NCBI GenBank assembly: GCA_026129525.1
Contig: JAHCHW010000001.1
Location: forward strand, 632,001 to 696,000
Source: Chitinophagales bacterium
GTDB lineage: Bacteria; Bacteroidota; Bacteroidia; Chitinophagales; LD1
Direction: 5' to 3'
DNA length: 64,000 nucleotides
The notes below the pieces were generated by a model that had not been told where the DNA came from, made no database searches, and saw only the letters and a program-made list of their open reading frames with translations. The position numbers and the translations under genes were made by a program. This document shows positions 35,134 through 43,794 of this stretch, piece after piece (the first letter of the stretch is position 1; each line of letters starts with the position of its first letter).

Positions 35134-37050
35134 TTACTCCGCCATTTCACTCAACTCTAACCAGCGCAGTTCTTTTTCTTCCAGCAGTTTCGAAACTTCT
35201 CCAAAGCGCTCAATCATTTTATTCATTTCTGAATAGGGAATGTTTCCCGCTACAAGTTTTTCGTTCAGTTCAGTTTTTTCCTTTTCCAGTTCGGGAATTT
35301 CCCTGCCTAACTTTTCAAATTCGTTTTTCTCTTTAAAGGAAAGTTTCTTTTTAATGACAGACGGTGATGGGGGGGCGATGGAAGACTGTTCTTCTTTTTT
35401 CTCCTCCGTCTTCTGTTTTCGGTCTTCGGTCTTCTGATTTCTTGCATCTGATTTCTTCTTCGCCTCGCTTATCCTCCACTGCGTATAGTTGCCGGGAAAG
35501 TCGGTAATTACTCCGTTGCCTTCAAACACAAACAGGTGGTCAACCAGTTTATCCATAAAGTAGCGGTCGTGCGAAACAATGATAACGCAGCCTTGATACT
35601 GCTCCAGAAATTCTTCAAGTACGCTCAATGTAACAAGGTCGAGGTCGTTAGTAGGCTCATCGAGTATTAAGAAGTTCGGATTTTTAAACAACAGCGAAAT
35701 CAGTTGCAAGCGTTTTTTCTCCCCACCGCTCAATTTGCTGATGTAAGTAAACTGCTGCTCGGGCGGGAACTGGAACAGTTGCAAAAACTGCCCGGCTGAA
35801 ACTTTGGTTCCATCAGCCAAGGGAAAATGCTCGGCAATTTCGCGCACGTATTCAATTACGCGTTTGTCTTCTTTTACTTCCAACCCTTTTTGAGAGAAAT
35901 AGCCGAACACGATGGTTTCTCCGGGATTTATCTTGCCCGAATCGGCAGGCTCTAAGCCAAGAATAACATTGAGGAAAGTGCTTTTGCCCACTCCGTTTTT
36001 ACCGATAATGCCGATGCGCTCGCCCCGCTTAAATGTGTAATCGAAGCCCTGCATAATTTTGCGCTCGCCAAAACTCTTGTACACTTTTTTCAGTTCGAGA
36101 ATTTTCCCTCCAATGCGGCTCATTTTCACGTTCAGTTCCAGCTTATCATCGTTGCGCTTGGCGGTGGCTTTTTCTTCCACATCGTAAAAAGCATCAATAC
36201 GCGATTTGCTTTTGGTGGTGCGCGCCTTGGGTTGCTTTCGCATCCATTCCAGTTCTTTGCGGTACAGGTTCTTTGCCTTATCCAGCGAAGCGGCATCGCT
36301 TACTTCGCGCTCGGCTTTGCGTTGCAGGTAAGTTTCGAAGTTGCCTTTGTGGATGTAAAGTTGTTGGTTCTCCAGCTCCATAATCTCGTTGCAAACGGCA
36401 TCAAGAAAAAAGCGGTCGTGCGAAACAAGGAGCAGAGTGGTTTTAGCATCGCTTAAAAACTCCGCCAGCCATTCAATCATTTCAAAGTCGAGGTGATTGG
36501 TCGGCTCATCGAGAATGAGAAAATTGTTGCGCTCGCCAAAGCTGATTTCAATGAGCACCTTTGCCAACGACAAACGCTTGCGCTGCCCGCCCGAAAGTGA
36601 TTTGGCTAATTGGTCGAGGTCGGTAATGTTAAGCGATGAAAGAATTTCTTTCACCTTGCTTTCGAAATTCCATGCACCCAACTCGTCCATCTTTAGCATT
36701 AACTCGCTAATCTTCTTTTCGTCATCGTGGTGGGCAAGGGCGGCTTCGTATTCGCGCACGGTGTTAATAACCGGATGGTTGTGATTGAGAATATTATCCA
36801 ATACCGTTTTGCTCTCTTCAAACTCGGGGTTTTGGTCAAGGAAAGCAACGTTCACTTCTTTGTTTACCCACACCTTGCCGCTGTCCGCCACATCTTTACC
36901 TGCCAACACGCGCAGCAGCGAAGTTTTGCCGGCCCCGTTTTTAGCTACCAGTGCAATTTTATCGCCCTGCTCAATATTGAAACTGATGTCGGTAAACAGG
37001 GGCTTTTCAATAAATGATTTCGAAATATTTTCGACCGAGAGGTAGTGCAT
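35134..37050 (-). CDS. ABC-F family ATPase, Uup-like
   Basis: A 638-aa soluble protein with two ABC ATPase domains and no membrane segment. Domain 1 has Walker A AKNGAGKTS, signature SLSGGQRKRL and Walker B FLILDEPTNHLD; domain 2 has GKNGVGKST, KLSGGEKKRL and FLILDEPTNDLD. The linker between them holds the KARTTKSKSRIDAF stretch (about 275-288). A C-terminal charged coiled coil (about 545-630) matches Uup/ABCF proteins that act on the ribosome. Just before the coil is a low-complexity insert (QKTEDRKQKTEEKKEE) encoded by heptamer-like repeats near 35401-35440. A TACATTCG box lies 8 nt before the ATG. Confidence 0.9.
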   Translation of the reverse strand: MHYLSVENISKSFIEKPLFTDISFNIEQGDKIALVAKNGAGKTSLLRVLAGKDVADSGKVWVNKEVNVAFLDQNPEFEESKTVLDNILNHNHPVINTVREYEAALAHHDDEKKISELMLKMDELGAWNFESKVKEILSSLNITDLDQLAKSLSGGQRKRLSLAKVLIEISFGERNNFLILDEPTNHLDFEMIEWLAEFLSDAKTTLLLVSHDRFFLDAVCNEIMELENQQLYIHKGNFETYLQRKAEREVSDAASLDKAKNLYRKELEWMRKQPKARTTKSKSRIDAFYDVEEKATAKRNDDKLELNVKMSRIGGKILELKKVYKSFGERKIMQGFDYTFKRGERIGIIGKNGVGKSTFLNVILGLEPADSGKINPGETIVFGYFSQKGLEVKEDKRVIEYVREIAEHFPLADGTKVSAGQFLQLFQFPPEQQFTYISKLSGGEKKRLQLISLLFKNPNFLILDEPTNDLDLVTLSVLEEFLEQYQGCVIIVSHDRYFMDKLVDHLFVFEGNGVITDFPGNYTQWRISEAKKKSDARNQKTEDRKQKTEEKKEEQSSIAPPSPSVIKKKLSFKEKNEFEKLGREIPELEKEKTELNEKLVAGNIPYSEMNKMIERFGEVSKLLEEKELRWLELSEMAE

Positions 37051-37058
37051 AGCGGGCG

Positions 37059-37066
37059 CGAATGTA
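37059..37066 (-). promoter_or_regulatory. Putative -7 box of the ABC-F gene
   Basis: TACATTCG on the minus strand, one change from TAnnTTTG, 8 nt before the ATG at 37050. A similar box, TATTTTCG, lies at 45343-45350, 6 nt before glyS. Confidence 0.4.
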
Positions 37067-37300
37067 GTGCAGAAGCGGTGATAAGATGCAAATAAGTGAA
37101 TGTGAGGATTGGTGAATGCAAGAGAGCTATTGCTTTAGCCGGACTTTGATATAGTGAATAAGCTAACGCAAATCTTTTACGCTGCCTATTTTGCAACACT
37201 TTTCAACTAATTGCTTTTACTTTGCCGCCACTTAAGCCAATGGACTTTTCTTTCTCAATTTATTTACCCGCTTATTTTCCGGCAATAACGATTAACCGTA

Positions 37301-39259
37301 ATGGCTAACAGCAATAAGAACCACGGCTTGCCGCTTTCGGCAGGCGGAGCACTCATTACGCTCGGAATAATTTTTGGCGACATCGGAACTTCACCTATTT
37401 ATGTAATGAACGCCATTTGCAGCGGACACACCATTTCGCGCGATTTGGTGTTGGGCGGTTTAAGCTGTGTGTTGTGGACGCTCATAATTATTACCACTAT
37501 TAAATACGTGTACATAGCGCTCAACAACGATAACAAAGGCGAAGGAGGAATTTTTGCGCTTTATGCACTCGTAAGGCGTTACAAAGTTACCTGGACCATC
37601 ATCCCCGCCATTATTGGCTGTTCTATGCTAATTGCCGATGGATTTATTACACCACCTATTTCTATTTCTTCGGCAATAGAGGGGTTAACCATTATCAACC
37701 CCGACATTCCAACTGTTCCCATTGTAATAATGATACTTGGAGGATTGTTTGTGTTCCAGCAGTTCGGAACAAAAATAGTAGGCGGCATTTTCGGACCCGT
37801 AATGCTGATATGGTTTAGTATGATAGGCACACTGGGCTTGCTGCAAATAATTAAAAACCCTACGGTGCTCCATGCCATCAACCCGTACTTCGCCATGAAT
37901 TTAATTGTAAACTACCCGGGCGGGTTTTGGTTGCTGGGCGCGGTGTTCTTGTGTACAACAGGAGCCGAAGCACTCTACTCCGATTTGGGGCACTGCGGCA
38001 AAAACAATATTCGCATAAGTTGGATGTTCGTTATCTCCATGCTGCTGCTTAGTTACTTTGGTCAGAGCGCCTATTTACTTTCCAACTTTAACGAACAACT
38101 GTGGCCCGAAGGAAAATCAACCTTCTACTCCATTATGCCAAAATGGTTTTTACCTGTTGGCATTGGCGTAGCAACGCTGGCTACCATTATTGCATCGCAG
38201 GCATTAATTACCGGCTGTTTTACACTGGTAAACGAAGCCATGAAACTGCGCCTATGGCCCAATATGAAGGTGTTGTACCCTACCACGCATCAGGGGCAAA
38301 TTTACATACCTGCCATTAACTGGTTTTTGCTGGCAGGATGTATTGCCGTGGTGCTCATTTTCCGGCAGGCAAGCAATATGGAAGCTGCATACGGACTCGC
38401 GATTACGATTGATATGCTAATGACCACTGCACTGCTTACGTACCTCATGTATGTAAAGAAAAAGTCGCCCGTGGTGGTGTGGGGTATTCCGCTGGCATTC
38501 TTAACTATTGAAGGCGCATTTTTTATTTCGAACCTGTTGAAGTTTACACATGGCGGTTGGTTTACCTTTATGATAGCCTGCGCTTTGTTCCTTGGTATGT
38601 GGGTATTTTATCAGGCGCGCAAGCTGCGTAAAAAACACACCGAGTTTGTGGAAATTAAAGATTACCTGGAGCCGATAAAAGATTTAATGCACGATGAAAC
38701 CATACCGAAGGAAGCGAACAACTTAGTGTTTATGAGTATGGCAAACGACAAAAGCCATATTGACTCCAACATCATTTATTCCATTTTCCGCAAGCGACCT
38801 AAGCGTGCCGATATTTACTGGTTTGTGCATGTTGAAATCACCAACGAACCCTACGGTGCTACTTATTCGGTTGATACTATTATTCCCGGGCGGCTCTTTT
38901 TTGTGCGGCTCGCATTCGGGTTTAAGGTTGAACACAAAGTGAATTTGATGTTCGGAAAAATTGTGGAAGAGATGGTAAAGACTGGTGAGGTAGATGAGCT
39001 GTCGCATTACCCATCGCTGCGAAAACACGGTATGCCGGCCGATTTTAAATTTATTCTCCTCAACTCGCGCGTGGCTATTGATGATGCGTTGACTGCCTAC
39101 GAAACTTTTGTAATTAAGGGGTACCGCCTCATTAAAAGCATTTCGCTTTCTACTGCCGAAGATTTCGGTTTAGAAGTAACCAACGTAGAGGAGGAAACGG
39201 TGCCTATTCGTATTGCACCATCTACGCAAATAAATTTACAACGGATAGCCAAGCGCTAA
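37301..39259 (+). CDS. kup: KUP-family potassium uptake transporter
   Basis: A 652-aa potassium/proton symporter of the inner membrane. The N-terminal signature ITLGIIFGDIGTSPIYVM (about 19-36) and GEGGIFALYALVRR (about 86-99) are characteristic, followed by about 12 helices up to residue ~440 and a C-terminal cytosolic domain of ~200 residues (starting near KDYLEP). Length matches the family. The gene overlaps the convergent pseudouridine synthase gene by 3 bp at the stop codons. The 250 bp upstream (37051-37300) contain no other gene; a weak TTACTTTG box is at about 37223, well upstream of the ATG. Confidence 0.95.
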   Translation: MANSNKNHGLPLSAGGALITLGIIFGDIGTSPIYVMNAICSGHTISRDLVLGGLSCVLWTLIIITTIKYVYIALNNDNKGEGGIFALYALVRRYKVTWTIIPAIIGCSMLIADGFITPPISISSAIEGLTIINPDIPTVPIVIMILGGLFVFQQFGTKIVGGIFGPVMLIWFSMIGTLGLLQIIKNPTVLHAINPYFAMNLIVNYPGGFWLLGAVFLCTTGAEALYSDLGHCGKNNIRISWMFVISMLLLSYFGQSAYLLSNFNEQLWPEGKSTFYSIMPKWFLPVGIGVATLATIIASQALITGCFTLVNEAMKLRLWPNMKVLYPTTHQGQIYIPAINWFLLAGCIAVVLIFRQASNMEAAYGLAITIDMLMTTALLTYLMYVKKKSPVVVWGIPLAFLTIEGAFFISNLLKFTHGGWFTFMIACALFLGMWVFYQARKLRKKHTEFVEIKDYLEPIKDLMHDETIPKEANNLVFMSMANDKSHIDSNIIYSIFRKRPKRADIYWFVHVEITNEPYGATYSVDTIIPGRLFFVRLAFGFKVEHKVNLMFGKIVEEMVKTGEVDELSHYPSLRKHGMPADFKFILLNSRVAIDDALTAYETFVIKGYRLIKSISLSTAEDFGLEVTNVEEETVPIRIAPSTQINLQRIAKR

Positions 39260-40278
39260 ACAAAGTGCTTAAGCAGGCGCACTTCATCTTCTTTTAAAAA
39301 ACGCCATTTGCCGCGCGGCAAATCTTTTTTGGTAAGTCCGGCAAAGTACACGCGGTCTAATTTTTCAAGTTCGTAACCTAAGGCTTCAAACACCCTGCGT
39401 ACAAATCTGTTTTTGCCGGTGTGTATTTCTACGCCTACTTCCGCTTTGTTTTTCGGATTCGGATACGCAATCACATCTACTTCGGCAATGCCGTCTTCCA
39501 GCACCACACCGCCTTCGGCAATCTTATCGAAATCTTCTTTGCGCAGTTTTTTATCGAGTACTACGTGATACACCTTTTTTACTTCCGTACTGGGGTGTGT
39601 AAGTTTTTGCGCCAGTTCGCCATCGTTGGTAATAAGCAGTACTCCGGTAGTGTTGCGGTCTAATCTTCCAACCGGATATAGCCGCGGTTGTGCGGGCGAT
39701 TTAATTTGCTTGTAAGCCGAGCGAATCAAATCCATCACCGTTTTGCGTTTTTTCTCATCGCTTACGGTGGTTATAAAATCCTTCGGTTTGTTGAGCAGCA
39801 AATAATATTTCTTCTCCGGATTCAGCCGCTTGCCTTCAAACTCTACCCTATCGTTGCGCGTAACTTTGTAGCCCATTTCAGTAACTACCGTTCCGTTTAC
39901 GGTTACCTTTCCTTCCTTAATCAGTTCATCGGCTTTTCTGCGTGAAGCCACACCCGCGTGCGATAAATATTTGTTCAGGCGCATTTCGCCCGAAAGGTTT
40001 TCTTGCTCCGTATAAACTTCTGCGCTCTTGTCCTTCGAAGGTTTTTCTTTAAAGTACTTGCCATCGGTCTTAGCAGGTAACCTTTTTTTGTACTTCTTTT
40101 TCGGATAAGGCGAGTGTGTTTCTCCCGAATTTTTTTTGAATGCCGGTTTTTTATCTGCGTTCTTCTTATCGGGAATATACGAGCCGGTAAACTTTTTCTT
40201 TGCTTTCTTTTTAAAAGGTGCAGACGAAGTTTTCTTATCGTCTTTTCTGGAAGGTTTATCGGAAGATGATTGCTGCAC
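39256..40278 (-). CDS. RluB/RsuA-family rRNA pseudouridine synthase with basic N-terminal extension
   Basis: A 340-aa RNA-modifying enzyme. Residues 1-95 are a Lys/Ser-rich disordered extension (KKTSSAPFKKKAKKKF and similar). An S4 RNA-binding domain follows (MRLNKYLSHAGVASRRKADE, about 99-118), then the RsuA-type catalytic domain with GRLDRNTTG (catalytic Asp) and the closing HTGKNRFVRRVFEALGYEL. It probably modifies 23S rRNA (RluB site), though RluF or RsuA specificity cannot be excluded. The extension is typical of Bacteroidota homologues. The start is GTG at 40278, with a perfect TATCTTTG box 4 nt upstream, a leaderless arrangement like rsmA. Confidence 0.9.
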   Translation of the reverse strand: MQQSSSDKPSRKDDKKTSSAPFKKKAKKKFTGSYIPDKKNADKKPAFKKNSGETHSPYPKKKYKKRLPAKTDGKYFKEKPSKDKSAEVYTEQENLSGEMRLNKYLSHAGVASRRKADELIKEGKVTVNGTVVTEMGYKVTRNDRVEFEGKRLNPEKKYYLLLNKPKDFITTVSDEKKRKTVMDLIRSAYKQIKSPAQPRLYPVGRLDRNTTGVLLITNDGELAQKLTHPSTEVKKVYHVVLDKKLRKEDFDKIAEGGVVLEDGIAEVDVIAYPNPKNKAEVGVEIHTGKNRFVRRVFEALGYELEKLDRVYFAGLTKKDLPRGKWRFLKEDEVRLLKHFV

Positions 40279-40282
40279 GCGC

Positions 40283-40290
40283 CAAAGATA
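40283..40290 (-). promoter_or_regulatory. -7 element of the pseudouridine synthase gene, 4 nt from its GTG
   Basis: TATCTTTG on the minus strand, then GCGC, then GTG at 40278. Same geometry as rsmA (25608). No -33 TTTG is evident. Confidence 0.55.
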
Positions 40291-40465
40291 TAATTAAGCA
40301 CCTTATTACCTACATGCGTGTACGCTTTGTGTAAGTTGGTTTTTTGGCAACGGTTATTGTTTAATGAAGAATGTGTAAAGCCGCTGTTAGCGTTTTTGTT
40401 TTGCGCGCTTTGTCAAAACGAACATTCTAAGTTTTTGTAGAATTGCATTTTTTAAATCAACAGCA

Positions 40466-40882
40466 ATGAACATACTCGTGCTATGTACCGGTAACAGTTG
40501 CCGAAGCCAAATTGCCGAAGCATACCTCCGCCATTTTGCGGGAGATAAAGCAACCGTTTACAGTGCAGGTGTAGAAACACACGGTTTAAATCCGCGAGCC
40601 GTTGCCGTAATGAAGGAAGATGGAATTGATATTTCGCATCACACCTCTAATCATGTAGATGAATACGCGCATGTTTCGTTCGACTATGTAATTACCGTAT
40701 GCGATAATGCGAATGAACGCTGTCCGGTTTTTCCTTCTAAGGCAAAGAAACTCCACTACAATTTTCCCGACCCTGCCAAAGCCACAGGCACCGAAGAGGA
40801 GATAATGAACGAATTCAGAAAAGTGCGCGAGGAGATAAAAAATTACTGCAAAGAATTTGTGGAGAAAGAGCTTGGCAACTAA
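40466..40882 (+). CDS. arsC: Arsenate reductase, thioredoxin-coupled (LMW-PTP fold)
   Basis: A 138-aa cytosolic reductase converting arsenate to arsenite. The P-loop CTGNSCR gives nucleophile Cys7 and Arg13 (CX5R), and the redox pair is Cys79 and Cys86 in VCDNANERCP. This three-cysteine set, with a constant offset of three from the S. aureus ArsC numbering (10/82/89), separates it from plain tyrosine phosphatases. No arsR, arsB or acr3 is adjacent in the window, so it is a solitary detoxification gene. The 187 bp upstream show only a weak TAGAATTG box about 25 nt before the ATG. Confidence 0.9.
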   Translation: MNILVLCTGNSCRSQIAEAYLRHFAGDKATVYSAGVETHGLNPRAVAVMKEDGIDISHHTSNHVDEYAHVSFDYVITVCDNANERCPVFPSKAKKLHYNFPDPAKATGTEEEIMNEFRKVREEIKNYCKEFVEKELGN

Positions 40883-40891
40883 AGTATTGAC

Positions 40892-41623
40892 TTACGTATA
40901 AAGCCCCCCGTTTACATTTATTACTTCACCTGTAATGTACGAAGCGCCTTTCGATGCAAGGAAGGCAACTGTTTCGGCAACTTCTTCGGCTTCGCCAAAA
41001 CGCTGCATGGGAATAATGGCGCGGAACTGTTTTTCATCAATGCCTTCGGTCATATCGGTTTTTATAAAGCCGGGAGCCACTGCATTAACGGTTATTCCTT
41101 TTCTGCCAATTTCCTGTGCAAGTGCTTTTGTGGCACCAATTACCCCTGCTTTACTTGCCGAATAATTTGTTTGTCCGGGCAATCCTTTAATACCAGAAAG
41201 CGATACAACGTTTATTATTCTTCCGTTGCGTTGAAACATCATGCCGGGTATTACCAGTTTGGTGATGTAGTAAAACGAATCGAGATTGGTTTGCAACACC
41301 GAATGCCATTCTTCTTCGGGCATCATCATTAAAAGATTGTCTTTGCGAATGCCGGCATTGTTCACCAATACTTCAATCACTTTGTCTTTGTTGGCTTCTA
41401 TCCATCTCCCCAGTTTTGTATTGATTTCTTCTTTGGAGGAAACATTAAACTGAAGGGCTTCGGCAGTGCCGCCTTTTTCGTTTATTGCCTCCACTGTTTT
41501 TGTTGCTTCGGCTTTATTGCTGTTGTAGTTTACTAAAACAGCAAAACCCATTTCGGCCATTTTTAAACTAATGGCGCGCCCTATGCCGCGCGAACCTCCT
41601 GTTACAAGTGCATATTTGATCAT
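40892..41623 (-). CDS. 3-oxoacyl-ACP reductase, FabG type
   Basis: A 243-aa short-chain dehydrogenase/reductase. The cofactor loop is TGGSRGIGRAI (8-18), the NNAG motif occurs as VNNAGIRKD, and catalytic Ser, Tyr and Lys are in VSLSGIKG and NYSASKAG. NADPH preference is likely. The NNAGIRKD and final INVNGGLYT-type sequence remind me of FabG copies in aryl-polyene/dialkylresorcinol (flexirubin-like) clusters rather than the housekeeping FabG, but no other genes of such a cluster are intact here. It is divergent from a decayed gene and a second FabG-like gene, and converges on arsC with 9 bp between stops. Confidence 0.82.
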   Translation of the reverse strand: MIKYALVTGGSRGIGRAISLKMAEMGFAVLVNYNSNKAEATKTVEAINEKGGTAEALQFNVSSKEEINTKLGRWIEANKDKVIEVLVNNAGIRKDNLLMMMPEEEWHSVLQTNLDSFYYITKLVIPGMMFQRNGRIINVVSLSGIKGLPGQTNYSASKAGVIGATKALAQEIGRKGITVNAVAPGFIKTDMTEGIDEKQFRAIIPMQRFGEAEEVAETVAFLASKGASYITGEVINVNGGLYT

Positions 41624-41711
41624 GGTTATTGTTTTAACACAAGAGTAGATGTTATTGCGAAGAAGATTAAGGTGCTGGAGAAAATCTCCTGAATGCTTGG
41701 GAAATTGCTAA

Positions 41712-42168
41712 TCGCAAACGGTATTACAGCAACAAGGGAAGCACATATATTCCATGCTACTACTACTCTTAGGGGAATGCAAATCCTCATTGCCGTTGTT
41801 TTTACAGTCCTTTTGGTTCAAAATGTTGTACTCAAGTGGCGAAGATATCTTTTTGGGGATAGCCGGAAATACCTCATTGGTTACCGATAAGCAGCTTCTG
41901 TATAGTTTCTTCTACTCTTACAACGTAAAGCCTGTTCTCCTATGCTGCGGCATTAATCTCGGATTTGTGATTTTGCCAACCAGCCGATCCGGCAGGGATT
42001 GCGAATTTTCATATCACCCTTCCAATTACATTGCTCACGGTAATTGCCTTTCTTTTTCCTAAACCAAAAACCTATGCTTGGAAACAGCAATTACTTTCAC
42101 AGTTTGTAGCTTACGAGGATTTTCGTCATTCTCTCCAAGCATGGTGTAAGCATGCCGGCACCAAATAA
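41712..42168 (+). pseudogene. Frameshifted remnant of an unidentified gene
   Basis: The 588 bp between the two FabG-type genes carry protein-like sequence in two consecutive frames. Frame A gives LLLLLGECKSSLPLF, then SSGEDIFLGIAGNTSLVTDK and NVKPVLLCCGINLGFVILP up to about 41985. The frame then switches by one base to IANFHITLPITLLTVIAFLF and ends SLQAWCKHAGTK with a stop at 42166-42168. No acceptable start precedes frame A. This pattern fits a truncated gene broken by a frameshift. I do not recognise the protein. A third frame (from 41693, MLGKLLIANG) also stays open for 65 codons and cannot be fully excluded. Confidence 0.45.
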
Positions 42169-42211
42169 AGTCTCCCCTCATGCATTCCGCAGCGGTTTTT
42201 ATTTTCACTGC

Positions 42212-42934
42212 ATGAAGCATTTCGAAAACAAAACAGTAGTAATAACCGGTGGTACATCGGGAATAGGTAAAGCAGCCGCAGAAAAATTTTTAAGTGCAGG
42301 GGCAAACGTTGCTGTATGGGATTGGGCGGAGCCAAATCCGAAATCCGAAATATCAAATCCGAAATTCTTTAAAGTAAACGTTGCCAACCTTGCCGAAGTG
42401 GAGTATGCAACATCTGAAACCATCAAACATTTCAAACAAATTCACGTCCTCATCAACAATGCCGGTATTACCCGCGATGCCTCACTGCAAAAAATGACCA
42501 GCGAACAATGGCAGCAGGTGCTCGATGTAAACCTCACCGGTGTGTTCAATTGTTGTAAAGCAATTTCTCCGCTTATGATTCAAAATAATTACGGAAGAAT
42601 AATCAACACTTCCAGCATAGTCGGGTTGTACGGCAATTATGGTCAGGCGAATTATGCTGCTACCAAAGCAGGAGTAATTGCGTTTTCTAAAACACTGGCG
42701 CGTGAGTTAGGAAAACACAACATTACCGTAAATGCCGTAGCCCCCGGCTTTATTGCTACCGATATGATAAAAACCATTCCCGAAAAAGTAATTGCCATGA
42801 TGACCGAAAAAGTTCCCCTCAAAAAACTCGGCACACCCAAAGATGTTGCCAACCTTTACGCATTCCTCGCCAGCGATGAAGCACAGTTTATTTCGGGAGC
42901 GGTGGTGAGTGTAGATGGAGGACTGACCATTTAA
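42212..42934 (+). CDS. Short-chain dehydrogenase, 3-oxoacyl-ACP reductase (FabG) type
   Basis: A 240-aa SDR. Cofactor loop TGGTSGIGKAA (about 11-21), NNAG as INNAGITRD, catalytic Ser in NTSSIVGLYG and YxxxK as NYAATKAG, ending SGAVVSVDGGLTI. Between strands 2 and 3 there is an odd insert NPKSEISNPKF encoded by near-repeats of AAATCCG (42334-42365), replacing the usual cofactor-specificity loop, so NADH/NADPH choice cannot be predicted. The start ATG 42212 gives MKHFENKTVVITGG; an upstream in-frame ATG would run into the decayed gene. It is followed after a small inverted repeat by the SRD5A-like gene. Confidence 0.82.
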   Translation: MKHFENKTVVITGGTSGIGKAAAEKFLSAGANVAVWDWAEPNPKSEISNPKFFKVNVANLAEVEYATSETIKHFKQIHVLINNAGITRDASLQKMTSEQWQQVLDVNLTGVFNCCKAISPLMIQNNYGRIINTSSIVGLYGNYGQANYAATKAGVIAFSKTLARELGKHNITVNAVAPGFIATDMIKTIPEKVIAMMTEKVPLKKLGTPKDVANLYAFLASDEAQFISGAVVSVDGGLTI

Positions 42935-42952
42935 TGCTTAATAGACAAGCAA

Positions 42953-43007
42953 CAATTTTCAAACAACAACGGGTAGTAATTAGCCTTTTGCCTTTGTTTG
43001 AAAATTG
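42953..43007. repeat. 14-bp perfect inverted repeat
   Basis: CAATTTTCAAACAA (42953-42966) and TTGTTTGAAAATTG (42994-43007) are perfect inverse copies around 27 nt. The right arm is followed by further GAAAATTG-type copies (to about 43026). It fills the 99-bp gap between the SDR and the SRD5A-like gene. Without a T-run it is not an obvious terminator. Confidence 0.6.
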
Positions 43008-43033
43008 GTTATTGAAAATTGTAAATTGCATAC

Positions 43034-43792
43034 ATGACTGTAGAAACCTACACCTATCTCCTCTACGCATGGATTGCCACCGGCATTATTGCGTTTCCGT
43101 TTTTGCTCAAAAAAACTGCCCCTTACGGACGTCACACTACCGAAGGCTGGGGACCCATGATTAGCAATCAATGGGGCTGGGTAATACAAGAAGGTGTAGC
43201 GCCCATTTTTATCAGTTTCTGGTTTTTTACAGGAAGTTTGGAAAAGACCACCGCCAGTTATTTTTTCTACGGGTTGTATGTGTTGCACTATGTTTATCGC
43301 AGCTATATTTTTCCTTTCCGCACGCGCACACAAGGCAAAAAAATTCCCTTGGTGATTTGCGGCTCGGCTGTGTTTTTCAATTTCTGCAACACGTTTATTC
43401 TCGGCTATTATCTTGGCAACATAGGCGGCAACTATGGCAATGAATTTTTCTACTCACCTCTTTTTATTATCGGCTTCATAGTATTTGTGCTGGGTGTGTT
43501 TATTAATGTAAAAAGCGACAACATGCTTATTAACCTCCGCCAGCCCGGAGAAAGCGGCTACAAAATCCCTACAGGCTTTTTGTTCAATTACATTTCGTGC
43601 CCCAATCATTTTGGCGAAATTATTGAGTGGACGGGCTACGCCATTATGTTTGGTGCCCTGCCCGGTTGGAGCTTTCCGCTGTGGACGTTTGTAAACTTAG
43701 TGCCCCGCACACTTGACCACCACAAGTGGTATCACCAAAAATTTCCCGACTATCCTAAGGAGCGGAAAGCAGTTATACCGTTTGTGTTATAA
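43034..43792 (+). CDS. 3-oxo-5-alpha-steroid 4-dehydrogenase (SRD5A)-like membrane reductase
   Basis: A 252-aa membrane protein with about six helices. The N-terminal GRHTTEGWGPMISNQWGW and C-terminal NHFGEIIEWTGYA, LVPRTLDHHKWY and YPKERKAVIPFVL segments are the hallmark of the steroid 5-alpha-reductase family; the Glu-rich NHFGEIIEW and HHKWY residues line the NADPH/substrate cavity in known members. In bacteria the natural substrate is usually unknown: a polyprenol, an enone lipid or a sterol-like molecule. It follows an SDR on the same strand and a cytochrome P450 lies 1.6 kb on, so an oxidative lipid or isoprenoid pathway is conceivable, but there is no direct proof. Confidence 0.82.
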   Translation: MTVETYTYLLYAWIATGIIAFPFLLKKTAPYGRHTTEGWGPMISNQWGWVIQEGVAPIFISFWFFTGSLEKTTASYFFYGLYVLHYVYRSYIFPFRTRTQGKKIPLVICGSAVFFNFCNTFILGYYLGNIGGNYGNEFFYSPLFIIGFIVFVLGVFINVKSDNMLINLRQPGESGYKIPTGFLFNYISCPNHFGEIIEWTGYAIMFGALPGWSFPLWTFVNLVPRTLDHHKWYHQKFPDYPKERKAVIPFVL

Positions 43793-43794
43793 TC

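Noticed and set aside
41693..41890. 65-codon plus-strand frame upstream of the SDR as an intact gene
   Set aside because: It lies over the better protein-like frame of the decayed gene, has no family features and ends inside the coding-like stretch; kept only as an alternative in the pseudogene entry.
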